A DNA stretch of 64,000 bases, from contig JALJCQ010000004.1 in NCBI GenBank assembly GCA_023091665.1, positions 372,001 to 436,000 of the forward strand, in the 5' to 3' direction. Positions 1 through 8,888 of this stretch are shown here, piece after piece. This stretch comes from Pythium myriotylum (taxonomy: Eukaryota; Oomycota; Peronosporomycetes; Pythiales; Pythiaceae). A program made the translations under genes and the position numbers. Each line of letters starts with the position of its first letter. Position 1 is the stretch's first letter. Under the pieces are notes generated by a model. That model did not search any database and was not told the origin of the DNA. It saw only the letters and a list, made by a program, of their open reading frames with translations.

Positions 1-245
1 GCTTTGCTCTCGGCGCGTGGCTCGTAGGCGTGCCGAGCGCACACTTTCTCGGTCTCGAGCAGGGCCGGCGCAGCTTTCTGGGCGTCTGGGTGGGCATGAC
101 GCTCGGGTACGCCGTGACCGCGACCATCGGCTTCTCCTCGGCCTTCTTTCGCACGGACTGGGACCACCAGGCGCGTCTTGCCGTCGAGCGCTCGCGCCGG
201 AAGAAGCAGCAGCTCGCCCACGAGGCCGACCCTCTCCTGGCCTAG
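1..245 (+). CDS. MATE-family efflux transporter, C-terminal fragment
   Basis: Only the last ~80 codons are in the window; the frame is open to base 3 and ends at TAG 243-245. The peptide has a final hydrophobic hairpin (GVWVGMTLGYAVTATIGF) followed by RTDWDHQARLAVERS and a basic tail. An RTDW motif just after the last helix, then a charged cytosolic tail, is typical of eukaryotic MATE (plant DTX-type) antiporters, which export organic cations and drugs in exchange for H+ or Na+. The in-window ATG/GTG codons are internal and not true starts. Family call is from the family pattern; substrate cannot be inferred. Confidence 0.75.
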   Translation, partial: FALGAWLVGVPSAHFLGLEQGRRSFLGVWVGMTLGYAVTATIGFSSAFFRTDWDHQARLAVERSRRKKQQLAHEADPLLA

Positions 246-908
246 CTAATGTTCACTATCAGCAGTAGTAGTTGAAGTTAGAAGTAGAATAATAAAGGAT
301 CCTTGGTTGTGTTTTCGGCGTGGTCTTCGCAACATTTTGTTTTCGTTGTACGAACCTAACTGTTCGAGAGAACTTTTAAGCACACTTGAAAGAAGAAGAT
401 AGCTAGGCTACAGGGGTGAGCGCACGCGTTTCTATCTCTTATCTACCTTCATGAAGCATGATGTAAAGGCGAGTTCAACCGAATAGAACACTCCTCGAAA
501 CAAAATCGATGCTGAACAAACTACTGCGGAACTCCCATCCTCCTGAATTTAACGCCATCATAACTGACTGACTCCTTAAGATTGAGTCTATTTCATGCAA
601 AATCCGCTCAGGTACGAAATATGAGCGTCCTTAAAAGCAGTCAGAACAGTCCCACCAACGAGAGGACATCAGGAAACGCGCGAAGCAATCTCAGCTTCGC
701 TCAACATAACGAAAGCAGCCCTGCTGGTGGTCCAGGCCTGAATTTACTCAACCTATCGACTTGAGGTGTGTGTGGAGCTCAAAACCAAGGCAACATCGAC
801 AGATAAAGGTATTCACTGAGGTATCTCCCCACTCCTCACAACACATATACGCAATCACACTATGCAGCACCACTAAGAAAACCTCTCCGGTAACTCTTCG
901 TTCCACGC
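246..908. other. intergenic, no gene seen
   Basis: AT-richer 660-bp gap between the MATE stop and the stop of the convergent secreted-protein gene. It should carry both 3' UTRs. Short ORFs here (for example 582-764) have no signal peptide, low-complexity signature or recognisable domain, and I do not call them. Confidence 0.6.
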
Positions 909-1286
909 TCATTCCCGCACGTACGAAACCTCGTAGCCCACAGTACCATTGGGGTAACGAACAATCGTGCTCATACCTTGGGTGGCATTGACAGGCTTGT
1001 GGCCAACAGGGAACTCCCCGGACGTGGTCTTAGCGCCAGGGGTTGGCGCCGATGCCGACCCAGAAGGAGTGGCCGATATTCCGCTCGTGAGCTTGTCCGA
1101 GCCTGAGATTACATGGTCCCCGATGATGGTACCGTTCTTGTCGCGCATAATAGTACTAGTGGCCCACTTTAAGGCCTTCGGTGTCGGCGCAGGCGCGGAC
1201 TGCAGCCCCCGGGAGCTGTCCGCGGTAATTGCATCGGACATGTAAAGCACTAGAGCAAGAGGGATCCAGCAGGTCTTGGTGAACAT
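909..1286 (-). CDS. small secreted repeat protein, shorter paralog
   Basis: 125 aa, ATG at 1284-1286, TGA at 909-911. Residues 1-22 form a signal peptide (MFTKTCWIPLALVLYMSDA). The mature part has one full module (KWATSTIMRDKNGTIIGDHV, then ISGSDK) and a partial second (STIVRYPNGTVGYEV) joined by an Ala/Ser/Pro/Thr-rich linker. The same module appears three times in the protein at 7141-7689, and the signal peptides and upstream promoters match, so the two genes are duplicates. An RGLQ tetrapeptide follows the signal peptide at the place where the paralog has RALQ. No cysteines remain in the mature part and no known domain is recognised. Function unknown; an extracellular or effector-like role is inference from secretion and copy variation. 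Confidence 0.72.
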   Translation of the reverse strand: MFTKTCWIPLALVLYMSDAITADSSRGLQSAPAPTPKALKWATSTIMRDKNGTIIGDHVISGSDKLTSGISATPSGSASAPTPGAKTTSGEFPVGHKPVNATQGMSTIVRYPNGTVGYEVSYVRE

Positions 1287-1333
1287 TGCGAGAAGGGTGG
1301 GCTAAGCGCGAGCGAGGGGTGAGGCGAAGACAG

Positions 1334-1350
1334 CGAATTGGAGAATGAGA
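1334..1350 (-). promoter_or_regulatory. oomycete INR/FPR core promoter
   Basis: On the minus strand this reads TCTCATTCTCCAATTCG, close to the oomycete initiator plus flanking promoter region consensus (TCATTYYNCAWTTT). It lies about 50-60 nt upstream of the ATG at 1286, giving a short 5' UTR. The same motif sits at the equivalent distance in front of the paralog at 7689. Confidence 0.65.
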
Positions 1351-2040
1351 ACTTGGATGTCGGAGACGGCCACGCTGTCGTCATGTAGAGTACGTTCCAG
1401 AGCCACACGCATTACTCCCCGAGGAATGGAATCGGTGCAGTTTTTCGAAGTCCCTCGAAAAGCATCCGATTGAGCCGACTGTTCAACTTGTTCGTGTCAG
1501 GATGTGGCTTTGGGAGACTGCTGTGCGAGACGGACTGTATAGCATGGAAATAGGGAAAGCCAGCGTTTTGCATGCATCCATAGCCAAAAGCATCCAGACG
1601 CAGCGCAGGCTGTCTAGTTTGCATGGCGGTGCGAATATCGCTAGTTGCGTTTGTAGAGGGGAAGAATTCCATACCTGTCCACAAAATGGTCGACAATATG
1701 GCCACAGCATTATTGATGACCGATAACTCGTCCATTGGACCAATAGCTAGTCCAAAAGGCGAGTTCATTCTTCCAGAACCATTGGTCTCTGCAGCTACCA
1801 GAACATGTTAAGCCCGCACGACATTGTAGTCTGCTTCTATGATTACGAGGAGTCGAATGGATTTCTTGTTGGCGACATGGAGAACAGATACTCCGTCGGT
1901 GTCACCGCTGTTGCCTCCATTTCGGTGCTACCACGGGGAAGAGATTCTCATATAATAACAAATCCAATCTGTAACTGTGTGATCAGCACCCAGAGGAAGC
2001 TCACTAGCATCATTTTGTAGCTTTCTTCACGGATGCATCC
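1351..2040. other. no gene assigned; probable degenerate repeat DNA
   Basis: A 118-codon ORF on the minus strand (1412-1768) has no recognisable domain and no signal peptide, and stops bound it on both sides. Because an RNase H fossil in the same orientation lies just upstream at 2061-2123, this may be decayed retroelement sequence, but I see no retroelement motif in it. Confidence 0.35.
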
Positions 2041-2060
2041 GCATCAAATGGTTTGACTCG

Positions 2061-2123
2061 AATGATGACCGCTCCTGCTTCACCAAGTCCTGGATTACCA
2101 CGCGATCCGCCGAGGAAGAAAAG
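2061..2123 (-). pseudogene. retroelement RNase H fossil 1 (N-terminal strand)
   Basis: Minus-strand translation gives FFLGGSRGNPGLGEAGAVII, the first beta-hairpin of an RNase HI-like domain (family pattern FDGGSRGNPGPGGSGAV). The first catalytic Asp is replaced (FLGG for FDGG). The frame stops soon after at 2010, and I find no later RNase H motif downstream, so only this piece survives. Same family as the fossils at 3677-4420, 8173-8391, 31717-32261, 43440-43840 and 44285-44600. Confidence 0.6.
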
Positions 2124-2223
2124 CCCGTGGACTGGTGTGCTAGGTATTGCCGTCGACTTGGATATTCGAGGGCGCTCGAAGGTTCCTTGTAGTTCACAAG
2201 ATCTCAATAGTAGACAGGTCATT

Positions 2224-2897
2224 CCTTACTGTCGAGGGTTTCAAGTGCGCACTGGCAGTTGGCTTCGTGACGTACCAGAGCTTGCTCGGGCGATCACGGC
2301 CAACCCAGAGCTGCTTTGCTGGAGGGTCGAGAGTGTAGAATCACCATTTTTTGGGCAAGTGCTGCTGTCCCACCGCATCAAGACAGACATGGCCCAACAC
2401 CCTATACACTACTATCATCACAAGTCCCCGATTCAACTCCGCGAGTCATCAACGAGCTGAACGGATTGTAGCAGGTAGTGAGCAAAGCCGGACTAGCTGG
2501 GGCTGCAAGTTTGTCAAGAGCCTTCTTTCAACGTGTCACAACCGAAACGCAGTTCCGAATTTGTCGGTAAATGCGCAAGCGACTTTTCGGTTCAAGACTA
2601 AGTTTTCGAGTACAGGCTTCACCGAGCGAGCCGCACACTTTACGAAAGGTCGCAGGAGCGATAACAACTTCGGATTTGTATGGGTAGCGGGAAGAAATCG
2701 CCGCCCGGGGGCGTCGGCCATCGACGGCAAGGAAGACCGCGACGAAGCCGAGGGAGGGCGGAAACACCCCACGGACTGACAAGATCAAACCCATACCAGT
2801 AAGGCGACCTCAGGAGGCAGCGGGAAGCACAGGTGTCCGGCACGATCGAAGCGGAGGTCGCTCGAAGTGGATAGAAGGAAGTGAAGCAATCTCGCCA
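2224..2897. other. no gene seen
   Basis: Open frames in this stretch (for example 2353-2779 plus and 2640-3080 minus) have no domain, no plausible start context and mutually overlapping alternatives. Nothing can be assigned. Confidence 0.45.
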
Positions 2898-3499
2898 GTG
2901 TCCCCCGAGACGCCGGCGCCAACTAGGAAGGCTTGGACTGGAGCGGAAGCAACGCGAGCGCTCTTCGCCAAGACCGACCAAGTGAAAGCGGCAAGGCCGA
3001 CCTATCCTGACGAAATAGTGTATGCTGATGCCTACGAGAGATGTCGTAAGAAGTACAATGTCTATCCTCCGGGTAGGCAACGTGCGCTATCAGCGGAAGA
3101 ACTCCACGGAGAGTTCTTGTAGCAACAGGGGCGATTCATCTTGCTGATTTGCCCGGCCTCTTCAAGCAAACCCGAACAGTGAAGCAGCGAGCACGAGCGC
3201 TGGCATTCATGCATAAGCATGGGTACTCGGTCCTGTATTTGCCCCCTCCACCCGGTGTCAGGCTTGGACAGCGCGAAGCCAGATTCGAACTCAATGTCAC
3301 GCTGCTGGGCATGAACGAGAATGGTGAGGTCACGGACCCAGTTGCGTTGGATATTCTCGCACATGTCCACAGAATCCACCTCGCGCAGAACTCGATTGAA
3401 TTCTGGTTTGTTCGCCCAGAAGACGCGGAAAAATTTACAGGCAAGAACCTCCGATTGCCTGGAGGAACAGTTAATGTGAGTATCACAGAAAGAGGATGA
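2898..3499 (+). pseudogene. possible frameshifted retroelement ORF1-like fragment
   Basis: Two open stretches in different frames, 2898-3122 and about 3110-3499, abut with a small overlap and could be one broken reading frame. The first carries YADAYERCRKKYNVYPPG. The second has an upstream open segment (ATGAIHLADLPGLFKQ), then a mixed region ending NSIEFWFVRPEDAEKFTG and LRLPGGTVNVSI. The last part resembles the RRM-like strand-helix-strand pattern found in ORF1 proteins of oomycete LINEs, but this is a weak visual match. It sits among other LINE debris, which supports the reading. An unrelated hypothetical gene remains possible. Confidence 0.3.
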
Positions 3500-3660
3500 T
3501 ACCAATTCATCTCGCTCAACAAGCTGCGAGCGAAACCCAGTATAGCGTTGCTGCCTTGACTTGCTTAATCGATATTGTGTCGTGCCCTTCAGGACGAAGA
3601 TGGCCATGATGCGATCGCGTGCTTCACCACGTCTTCGAGAGGTAGTAGTAACTGTCTCTA

Positions 3661-4436
3661 ATCATGCATGTAATAAGCCCTCCGTGTGCTCAGCACCCGG
3701 GTCAGCGCAAGCTCCTCGGCTACCCACCAAGACGCGATGCTCATCGAAGAACTCCGCGCATCTTTCTGGACGCAGTTCACCCCGTCCACCCTCCCCCAGG
3801 CGGTTTCAACCCGACAAGACTGCGAGCACCTCCTATTCTTCGACGGTGGCATTCATGCCACCTCCGAGACGGCGGCCTTCGGAGCAGTCCTCGTCGAAGT
3901 CAACACAACCTCAAGTGATGCCTCGATCGTCTGGACGAGCGATGGCACGCTCGCCGCACCTAGTTCTACCCTTCACCAAGCGCTCTACAAAGGACTCATC
4001 GTCGGCCTCCGGGCTGCCCGAGAACGTCACCTCACCCAACTAGAAGTCATCGGCTGTAACGCCCTTGTACTCAGGCAACTACGCGACCACCGACCCCCTC
4101 GCAATCGTGCACTAGCCAATCTTTACCTATCCGCACGTCAACTGGCTGACCTCACCGAAGTCTCGGCCTGGACCCGCCACCCAAGGGCCCACAACAAGAT
4201 GGCCGGGCGACTCGGCAAACTCGGTACAACACCGAGCGGAGAAACCCCCCTTGAACCCCTTCGTTCCCAAGACAGCCGGGCTGCCTTGTCGAACTTGCTC
4301 TACAACGACCTTCGTCCATGGTGGCCCACTCGTGTCCACCATCCTGACACATAAAGGCCTGCATGTACAGCCCATCAAGCTATTAGGATTCACAGGATGA
4401 ACTCAATAGACTTCACTTGCATCATGCATGTAATAA
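3661..4436 (+). mobile_element. 5'-truncated LINE insertion with RNase H domain and 16-bp TSD
   Basis: The direct repeat ATCATGCATGTAATAA occurs at 3661-3676 and 4421-4436 and brackets a 744-bp insert (3677-4420). The insert encodes, from about 3686 to 4354, a degenerate RNase H domain: LLFFDGGIHA, an ALYKGLIVGLRAA helix, LEVIGCNALVLRQL, RHPRAHNKMAGRLGKL, ending at NDLRPWWP. Relative to the better copy at 31717-32261, the catalytic Glu (AEY to ALY) and Asp (GDS to GCN) are lost, so it is not active. The 3' end carries a conserved tail (AGCTATTAGGATTCACA, then GAACTCAATAGACTTCAC) that recurs in other insertions here. No poly(A). Confidence 0.82.
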
Positions 4437-4456
4437 AGATGGGATCATCGACTCAA

Positions 4457-5030
4457 ATCTACCTGTGCTCTCAAGCTAGTCGGGAGGTGTAGAGCACCCT
4501 CGGTTTGTCTTGCACACGACGAGACTCATCACGCAGATAGACGTTGATTCGCACGCCATGAGTAGATATATAGATCATCACGTACGGATCACGAGTCCAT
4601 CGGTGGACGTAGAATTGGTCCGCGATTCGTGGACCTACGCTCTCTTGCGGACGCAGGCCGGTAGTTATCCACGCACCCGGATGCCTGCTGATCTGCGACG
4701 TCAATCATCTGCAAGGTAACGAGGTACTGTACGTGTTGCCTTCGTGGCTGACAAGGCCTTGCTCGGGTGATTCTTCTAAAAGTTTGTTCGACTCGACAGC
4801 AGATCGAGAGACCAGCAGTAGTCAAACAAACCGCATAGTTGGTTATCGGAGTTATGACGAAGTGCACGACTCCACGGGCAGACTTCGAGCAACGTGGGCC
4901 GGAGGTCTAGTGGTATTGTATTGTAACCGACCGGATGACCGCACTGGATCGGGCACTGATGTCCGCTGCGTCTTCCATGGAGATCCCACACGGATCCCCA
5001 AACGTATTACGAGCGACTTCGACCACATGT
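4457..5030 (+). repeat. 574-bp inverted repeat, left arm
   Basis: This arm is the near-exact reverse complement of 5797-6370; both are 574 bp with no gaps found. Only a few mismatches were seen (an A/G difference near 4530 and one near the inner end at 5026). Antisense reading frames at 4471-4704, 4589-4867 and 4776-4991 translate identically to frames in the right arm. No conserved protein domain is recognised. The arms flank a 766-bp spacer with a secreted cysteine-rich gene. No target-site duplication was found at the outer ends, so a terminal-inverted-repeat transposon is possible but unproven. Confidence 0.9.
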
Positions 5031-5117
5031 CAGTTTCAGTGCGAGGGCTTCATCAATCAAGAGTCTTCGTACCCTTCTTACTTCATGGAAGCCAAAACAT
5101 TGTACGAAGGGAACGTC

Positions 5118-5214
5118 CATAAATCCGGTGAACTGCGAGCTGATAGCTATTAGAGTACGTAAATCGAAACTCAATAGACTCCACCTTCTCTCTCTCTCTC
5201 ATAAATCCGGTGAA
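5118..5214 (+). mobile_element. 67-bp micro-LINE insertion with 15-bp TSD
   Basis: CATAAATCCGGTGAA is repeated at 5118-5132 and 5200-5214. Between them lie 67 bp (5133-5199) containing AGCTATTAG, then AAACTCAATAGACTCCACCT and a (TC)n end. This is the same 3' tail as on the RNase H-bearing elements at 3677-4420 and 31717-32261. It is read as an extremely 5'-truncated copy from target-primed reverse transcription, inserted into the spacer of the inverted repeat. Confidence 0.8.
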
Positions 5215-5345
5215 GAAAGTGAAGCAAGTCGAAAGGTTACGAATCAAAAGCGTCGCCGGTAATTCTGTTGCGGTTGTCACGCTTTTCTAGCGATGCGCAT
5301 GTTCACAGAGCCCTTCCTCGCGTCTCGACGAGGCATCAGGTAAAC

Positions 5346-5681
5346 TCAACGGAACTCACTCGAATCGTCCTCGTCACCGCCCCTGGTGCTTCTGAAGTTG
5401 TACGAAGGCGCCTTCGTCTTCGACTTCGGCTTCTCCACGGCTTGAGGCGGCTTGTAGACGAATTTCACGATGCCATTTCTGGCAATACAGTCCTTTTTGC
5501 ACGCAGCTTGTTTAACCACGCACTGTTCCCTCGAGCCTCTACCAGCGACGGCCTCCCAACCGCACGCGTTGAACACTTGGACACACTCGATATCGCACGT
5601 GGAGATGAAAGGCTCTTCAGCGAAGGCTGGTCGGGACTTCAATGCGACGGCGCCAAGTAAGACGATGGCAAAGAACTTCAT
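5346..5681 (-). CDS. secreted cysteine-rich protein
   Basis: 111 aa if translation starts at the ATG at 5679-5681, chosen because it begins directly with a signal peptide (MKFFAIVLLGAVALKSRPAFA). The frame is open 36 codons further upstream, but that part is not signal-like. The mature protein has six cysteines, in STCDIEC, NAC, EQC, AAC and KDC contexts, enough for three disulphides, then a basic Pro/Lys linker and an acidic C-terminus (GGDEDDSSEFR). Family unknown. The gene is the only cargo between the two arms of the inverted repeat, and an initiator-like motif lies about 60 nt upstream. A small apoplastic effector or elicitor-like protein is plausible but inferred only from size, secretion and cysteines. 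Confidence 0.7.
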   Translation of the reverse strand: MKFFAIVLLGAVALKSRPAFAEEPFISTCDIECVQVFNACGWEAVAGRGSREQCVVKQAACKKDCIARNGIVKFVYKPPQAVEKPKSKTKAPSYNFRSTRGGDEDDSSEFR

Positions 5682-5734
5682 GGCCGAAGAAGAGAAGGAG
5701 GATGGCTTGGATGGAAGGAGGATGCCTTCGAGAT

Positions 5735-5753
5735 GGAAAATTCCACAATGAGG
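5735..5753 (-). promoter_or_regulatory. candidate INR/FPR promoter
   Basis: The minus strand reads CCTCATTGTGGAATTTTCC, partly matching the oomycete INR (YCAYTYY) followed by an AWTTT flanking element, 55-70 nt upstream of the ATG at 5681. The match is weaker than for the two secreted repeat genes. Confidence 0.4.
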
Positions 5754-5796
5754 AGGCACAATGGTCGCAGCGATCGCTGGGAACGCCACAGCTAAA

Positions 5797-6370
5797 ACAT
5801 ATGGTCGAAGTCGCTCGTAATACGTTTGGGGATCCGTGTGGGATCTCCATGGAAGACGCAGCGGACATCAGTGCCCGATCCAGTGCGGTCATCCGGTCGG
5901 TTACAATACAATACCACTAGACCTCCGGCCCACGTTGCTCGAAGTCTGCCCGTGGAGTCGTGCACTTCGTCATAACTCCGATAACCAACTATGCGGTTTG
6001 TTTGACTACTGCTGGTCTCTCGATCTGCTGTCGAGTCGAACAAACTTTTAGAAGAATCACCCGAGCAAGGCCTTGTCAGCCACGAAGGCAACACGTACAG
6101 TACCTCGTTACCTTGCAGATGATTGACGTCGCAGATCAGCAGGCATCCGGGTGCGTGGATAACTACCGGCCTGCGTCCGCAAGAGAGCGTAGGTCCACGA
6201 ATCGCGGACCAATTCTACGTCCACCGATGGACTCGTGATCCGTACGTGATGATCTATATATCTACTCATGGCGTGCGAATCAACGTCTATCTGCGTGACG
6301 AGTCTCGTCGTGTGCAAGACAAACCGAGGGTGCTCTACACCTCCCGACTAGCTTGAGAGCACAGGTAGAT
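5797..6370 (-). repeat. 574-bp inverted repeat, right arm
   Basis: Reverse complement of 4457-5030 at an estimated identity above 99%. A transcript across 4457-6370 would fold into a 574-bp double-stranded stem with a 766-nt loop. Reading frames at 5836-6051, 5960-6238 and 6123-6356 mirror those of the left arm exactly at protein level. Confidence 0.9.
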
Positions 6371-7140
6371 ACTTGATGTCCAGTCTACAATCAGGTGGAT
6401 GTGTGTGGAGTGACAAGTGGAGGCTCATTTCCCGATTTATAGATGAGGCTCGAAATTTCAAGCTGAAGATTAAGCCCAGCCTGGCCAGCTTGACGTGGCG
6501 TCACTGGTGAGTCTGGATCGAGTTGAGATACGCTGGTGGCCTCGACGCGAGACCACCACCAATTTGGAGGAGACATCAGGTGAGGCACGAGTCTAATGTT
6601 GGAAGTTCGTCGTACACCAGAGACAGTCGGAAGCGGTCTCGGGGGTTCGCCAATGGGAGTCTGAAACACAGCGTCGCTACGGGTTGTACTCACGGGTCGA
6701 CGTTTGATGGAAGCCGTCAGATTTGACAGATTCATCAAATACATCGATGCAAAATGACAGCCAGACCAGCTTACGAAATTGCAGGTTTGGGGTCACGGGA
6801 ATTCATGAATCAGACTCGTGTGTTGAGAGAAGCGTCTCCATCAGCGAAAGCCAAAAGGGAGAGAGCTCTTTTGTCTTCCTGGGTTTTTCTGAACATCAAT
6901 GGGCTGACCCATTCGATTGGAAACATTTCATCTATTTCAAGTCAAGGTTCGTTTCGGTAACGCGAACGTCCTAACAGGAGTACAGCGAGGGGAATGGGCT
7001 CGGGTTTTAGAAACAAACATATTAACCGAGTTGGCTCAAATCTAGGTGTGTGGATTGGATAGATCATCTACCCACTCCTGACAAACACATAAACACAATG
7101 CAGCGTAACTGCAAGACTCCACAGATACTCATTGCCACGC
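6371..7140. other. intergenic, no gene seen
   Basis: About 770 bp between the inverted repeat and the stop of the secreted repeat gene. Short ORFs (6391-6744 minus, 6723-6974 plus) overlap, have no domain and look random. It includes the 3' UTR of the gene ending at 7141. Confidence 0.5.
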
Positions 7141-7689
7141 TCACTCACGCCGGGTCGTCGATGCTCCGGGGTTCGGTTTGCCCGAGCCTGAGATGACTTG
7201 CTCGCCAATGATCTTACCGTCCTTGTCGCGGATAATGGTGCTGGCGGCCCACTTGGGTTTCTTCTCGTCAGCATCCTCAGCCTCATCGGCGTCGGCGTCA
7301 TCGTCGCTCTTGCGCGGAGCATTGGGACTTGGCTTGCCCGTGTAGTAAACGTACTGCGTGTCGACGATGGTGCCGTTCTTGTCACGCATGATACCGCTGG
7401 CGGCCTGCGGCAGGCGCTTCTTCTTTTCTGCCTCATCTTCTTCATCGGCGTCGGCCTCATCGGCGACCTCGTCATCGTCACTCTTGCGTGGAGCTTCGTG
7501 GCTGGGCTTACCCGTGCCAGAAGTGACCTGCTTATCGACGATGTTGCCGTCCTTGTCGCGGATAATGGTGCTGGCGGCCCACTTGGGGGCTTCAGGAGTT
7601 GTCGACTGGAGCGCTCGTAGGTTGCCCGCAGCAGCCTCGGATGTGTAGAGCGCTAGCGCGAGTGCGATCCAGCAAGTCTTGGTGAACAT
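7141..7689 (-). CDS. small secreted repeat protein, three-module paralog
   Basis: 182 aa, ATG at 7687-7689. Signal peptide MFTKTCWIALALALYTSEA, cleaved near residue 20-22, then NLRALQS. The mature protein is three copies of a ~20-residue module: ASTIIRDKDGNIVDKQV, ASGIMRDKNGTIVDTQYV and ASTIIRDKDGKIIGEQV. Each is followed by a GTGKP, YTGKP or GSGKP tetrad-type turn. They are separated by acidic linkers (APRKSDDD, then Asp/Glu/Ala runs). The RDKxGxI core suggests a beta-hairpin, possibly metal binding through the Asp/Asn/Gly positions, but no known family is recognised. Paralog of 909-1286 with a shared signal peptide, module and core promoter. An extracellular role is inferred. Confidence 0.75.
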   Translation of the reverse strand: MFTKTCWIALALALYTSEAAAGNLRALQSTTPEAPKWAASTIIRDKDGNIVDKQVTSGTGKPSHEAPRKSDDDEVADEADADEEDEAEKKKRLPQAASGIMRDKNGTIVDTQYVYYTGKPSPNAPRKSDDDADADEAEDADEKKPKWAASTIIRDKDGKIIGEQVISGSGKPNPGASTTRRE

Positions 7690-7727
7690 TGCGAATGGAG
7701 GGTTGGAGGCAAGTGAGGGGCAGAAAG

Positions 7728-7744
7728 CGAATTGGAGAATGACA
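7728..7744 (-). promoter_or_regulatory. oomycete INR/FPR core promoter
   Basis: The minus strand reads TGTCATTCTCCAATTCG, 40-55 nt upstream of the ATG at 7689. Fourteen consecutive bases (TCATTCTCCAATTC) are shared with the element at 1334-1350, so the promoter was duplicated with the gene. Confidence 0.65.
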
Positions 7745-8172
7745 AGTTGGCTGTTCGGAGACGGAGACGGCGTCGAGGAGAACGCTCGGGAGCTTCACAC
7801 AACGGAGACAATAATCCACAGAAGGATGTGACTCGATAGACTTCAGCGGCATCTGTTGTGAGTCCGACTGTCCAACTCGGGTGGTGTAAAGATCTGGCTC
7901 AGGGAGACTGTGGTAGGTGCGAGACGGACTCACCTAGCAGCGAATCGGACAAGCTGGAGTTTTGTATGTGGGGCGGTTTGGAGATCGTTAGGTGTGTCTA
8001 TAAAGCCGGTGGAGGAGACCATTTGATTGGACTGCACGTGTTGATGCCAAAATCATTGGGAGGGTCTCAGTCCGTATGCTTGGGGTCGTATCTGTCCTTC
8101 AAGCACGAGACAATTTTAGTAGATGTTGGAGGGACAGTTGGATTACGGCTCCCGCGTGGCACTGATGATCTA
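7745..8172. other. no gene seen
   Basis: Upstream flank of the secreted repeat gene. An ORF at 7858-8271 (plus) runs antisense to the RNase H fossil and has no domain of its own. Confidence 0.45.
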
Positions 8173-8391
8173 TCAGAAATCGCACATGATGATGTCGATG
8201 TGGAGCTGCGCGGTCCACTCGTGATAAACTTTCGCATGGCCTTTTCCGGGTGCGAGCCACAAGTTTTGTGATTCGGTGCGCGTATTGGATACCGCTGAGC
8301 GGACGGACCAGTCAACCCGTAACCCATCTGGCACCGGCATTGCCGAGCCTCCCGGCCCGGGATTGCCTCGGGACGCTACGTCGAAGGTCAA
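8173..8391 (-). pseudogene. retroelement RNase H fossil 3
   Basis: The minus-strand frame opens with FDVASRGNPGPGGSAM, the start of an RNase HI-like domain with the second glycine region intact (family pattern FDGGSRGNPGPGGSG). After about 25 codons similarity to the family fades, and the frame ends at 8173. No other catalytic motif follows. A relic of the same RNase H-bearing element family. Confidence 0.55.
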
Positions 8392-8888
8392 GATGACGTG
8401 CGGTTGTCTTGGCGCGAAACTCGGTGGAGACGCGTACGGAAGCGTGGAGTTGGTTCACATCCTTCGCAGTATAGCCTTCATCACGCTACTCGCTGCCATT
8501 GCTTGGATCTGGAGGAGGCACGCAGCCAAGGAGAAGTCTGCAGCCGCCTGGGCTTGGACGTTGTGGTTGTGTTGATATGGTCGACTGGTAATGGGCATTG
8601 CCATTGACAGAGACGCCTATCCAGCCCTCAGGGGCGAATCACGCAACAACCGTCCCCACCTCGCCATCATACAGTATTACTACCTCGCAGTATTACTACC
8701 ACGTCCGCCAAGGTATACACACCGAAGGGTACGTATACCATGTCCGTACCCCCTCCGTCCTCCCCCGTTCCCTTCCCTGCCCGACAATACCGGTACATCA
8801 ACCGGTACCTCCACCGGCGCCCGTGTCCGCGCCAACCACCAAGAGCTCTTCACGGGACCACCAGTGAAGATTGGCCCCGCGAAGCGAC
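8392..8888. promoter_or_regulatory. upstream region of RRP5 gene
   Basis: About 500 bp without a supported gene. It should hold the RRP5 promoter and 5' UTR, with pyrimidine-rich stretches around 8740-8790. Frames crossing it (for example 8591-9919) are shadows of RRP5. Confidence 0.4.

Noticed and set aside
4733..5122. 129-codon ORF in the inverted-repeat arm as a transposase
   Set aside because: No DDE or other transposase motif, and the frame differs between arms beyond the repeat boundary.
8276..8575. 99-codon plus-strand ORF with one hydrophobic segment
   Set aside because: Overlaps the RNase H fossil in antisense and has no conserved feature or promoter.
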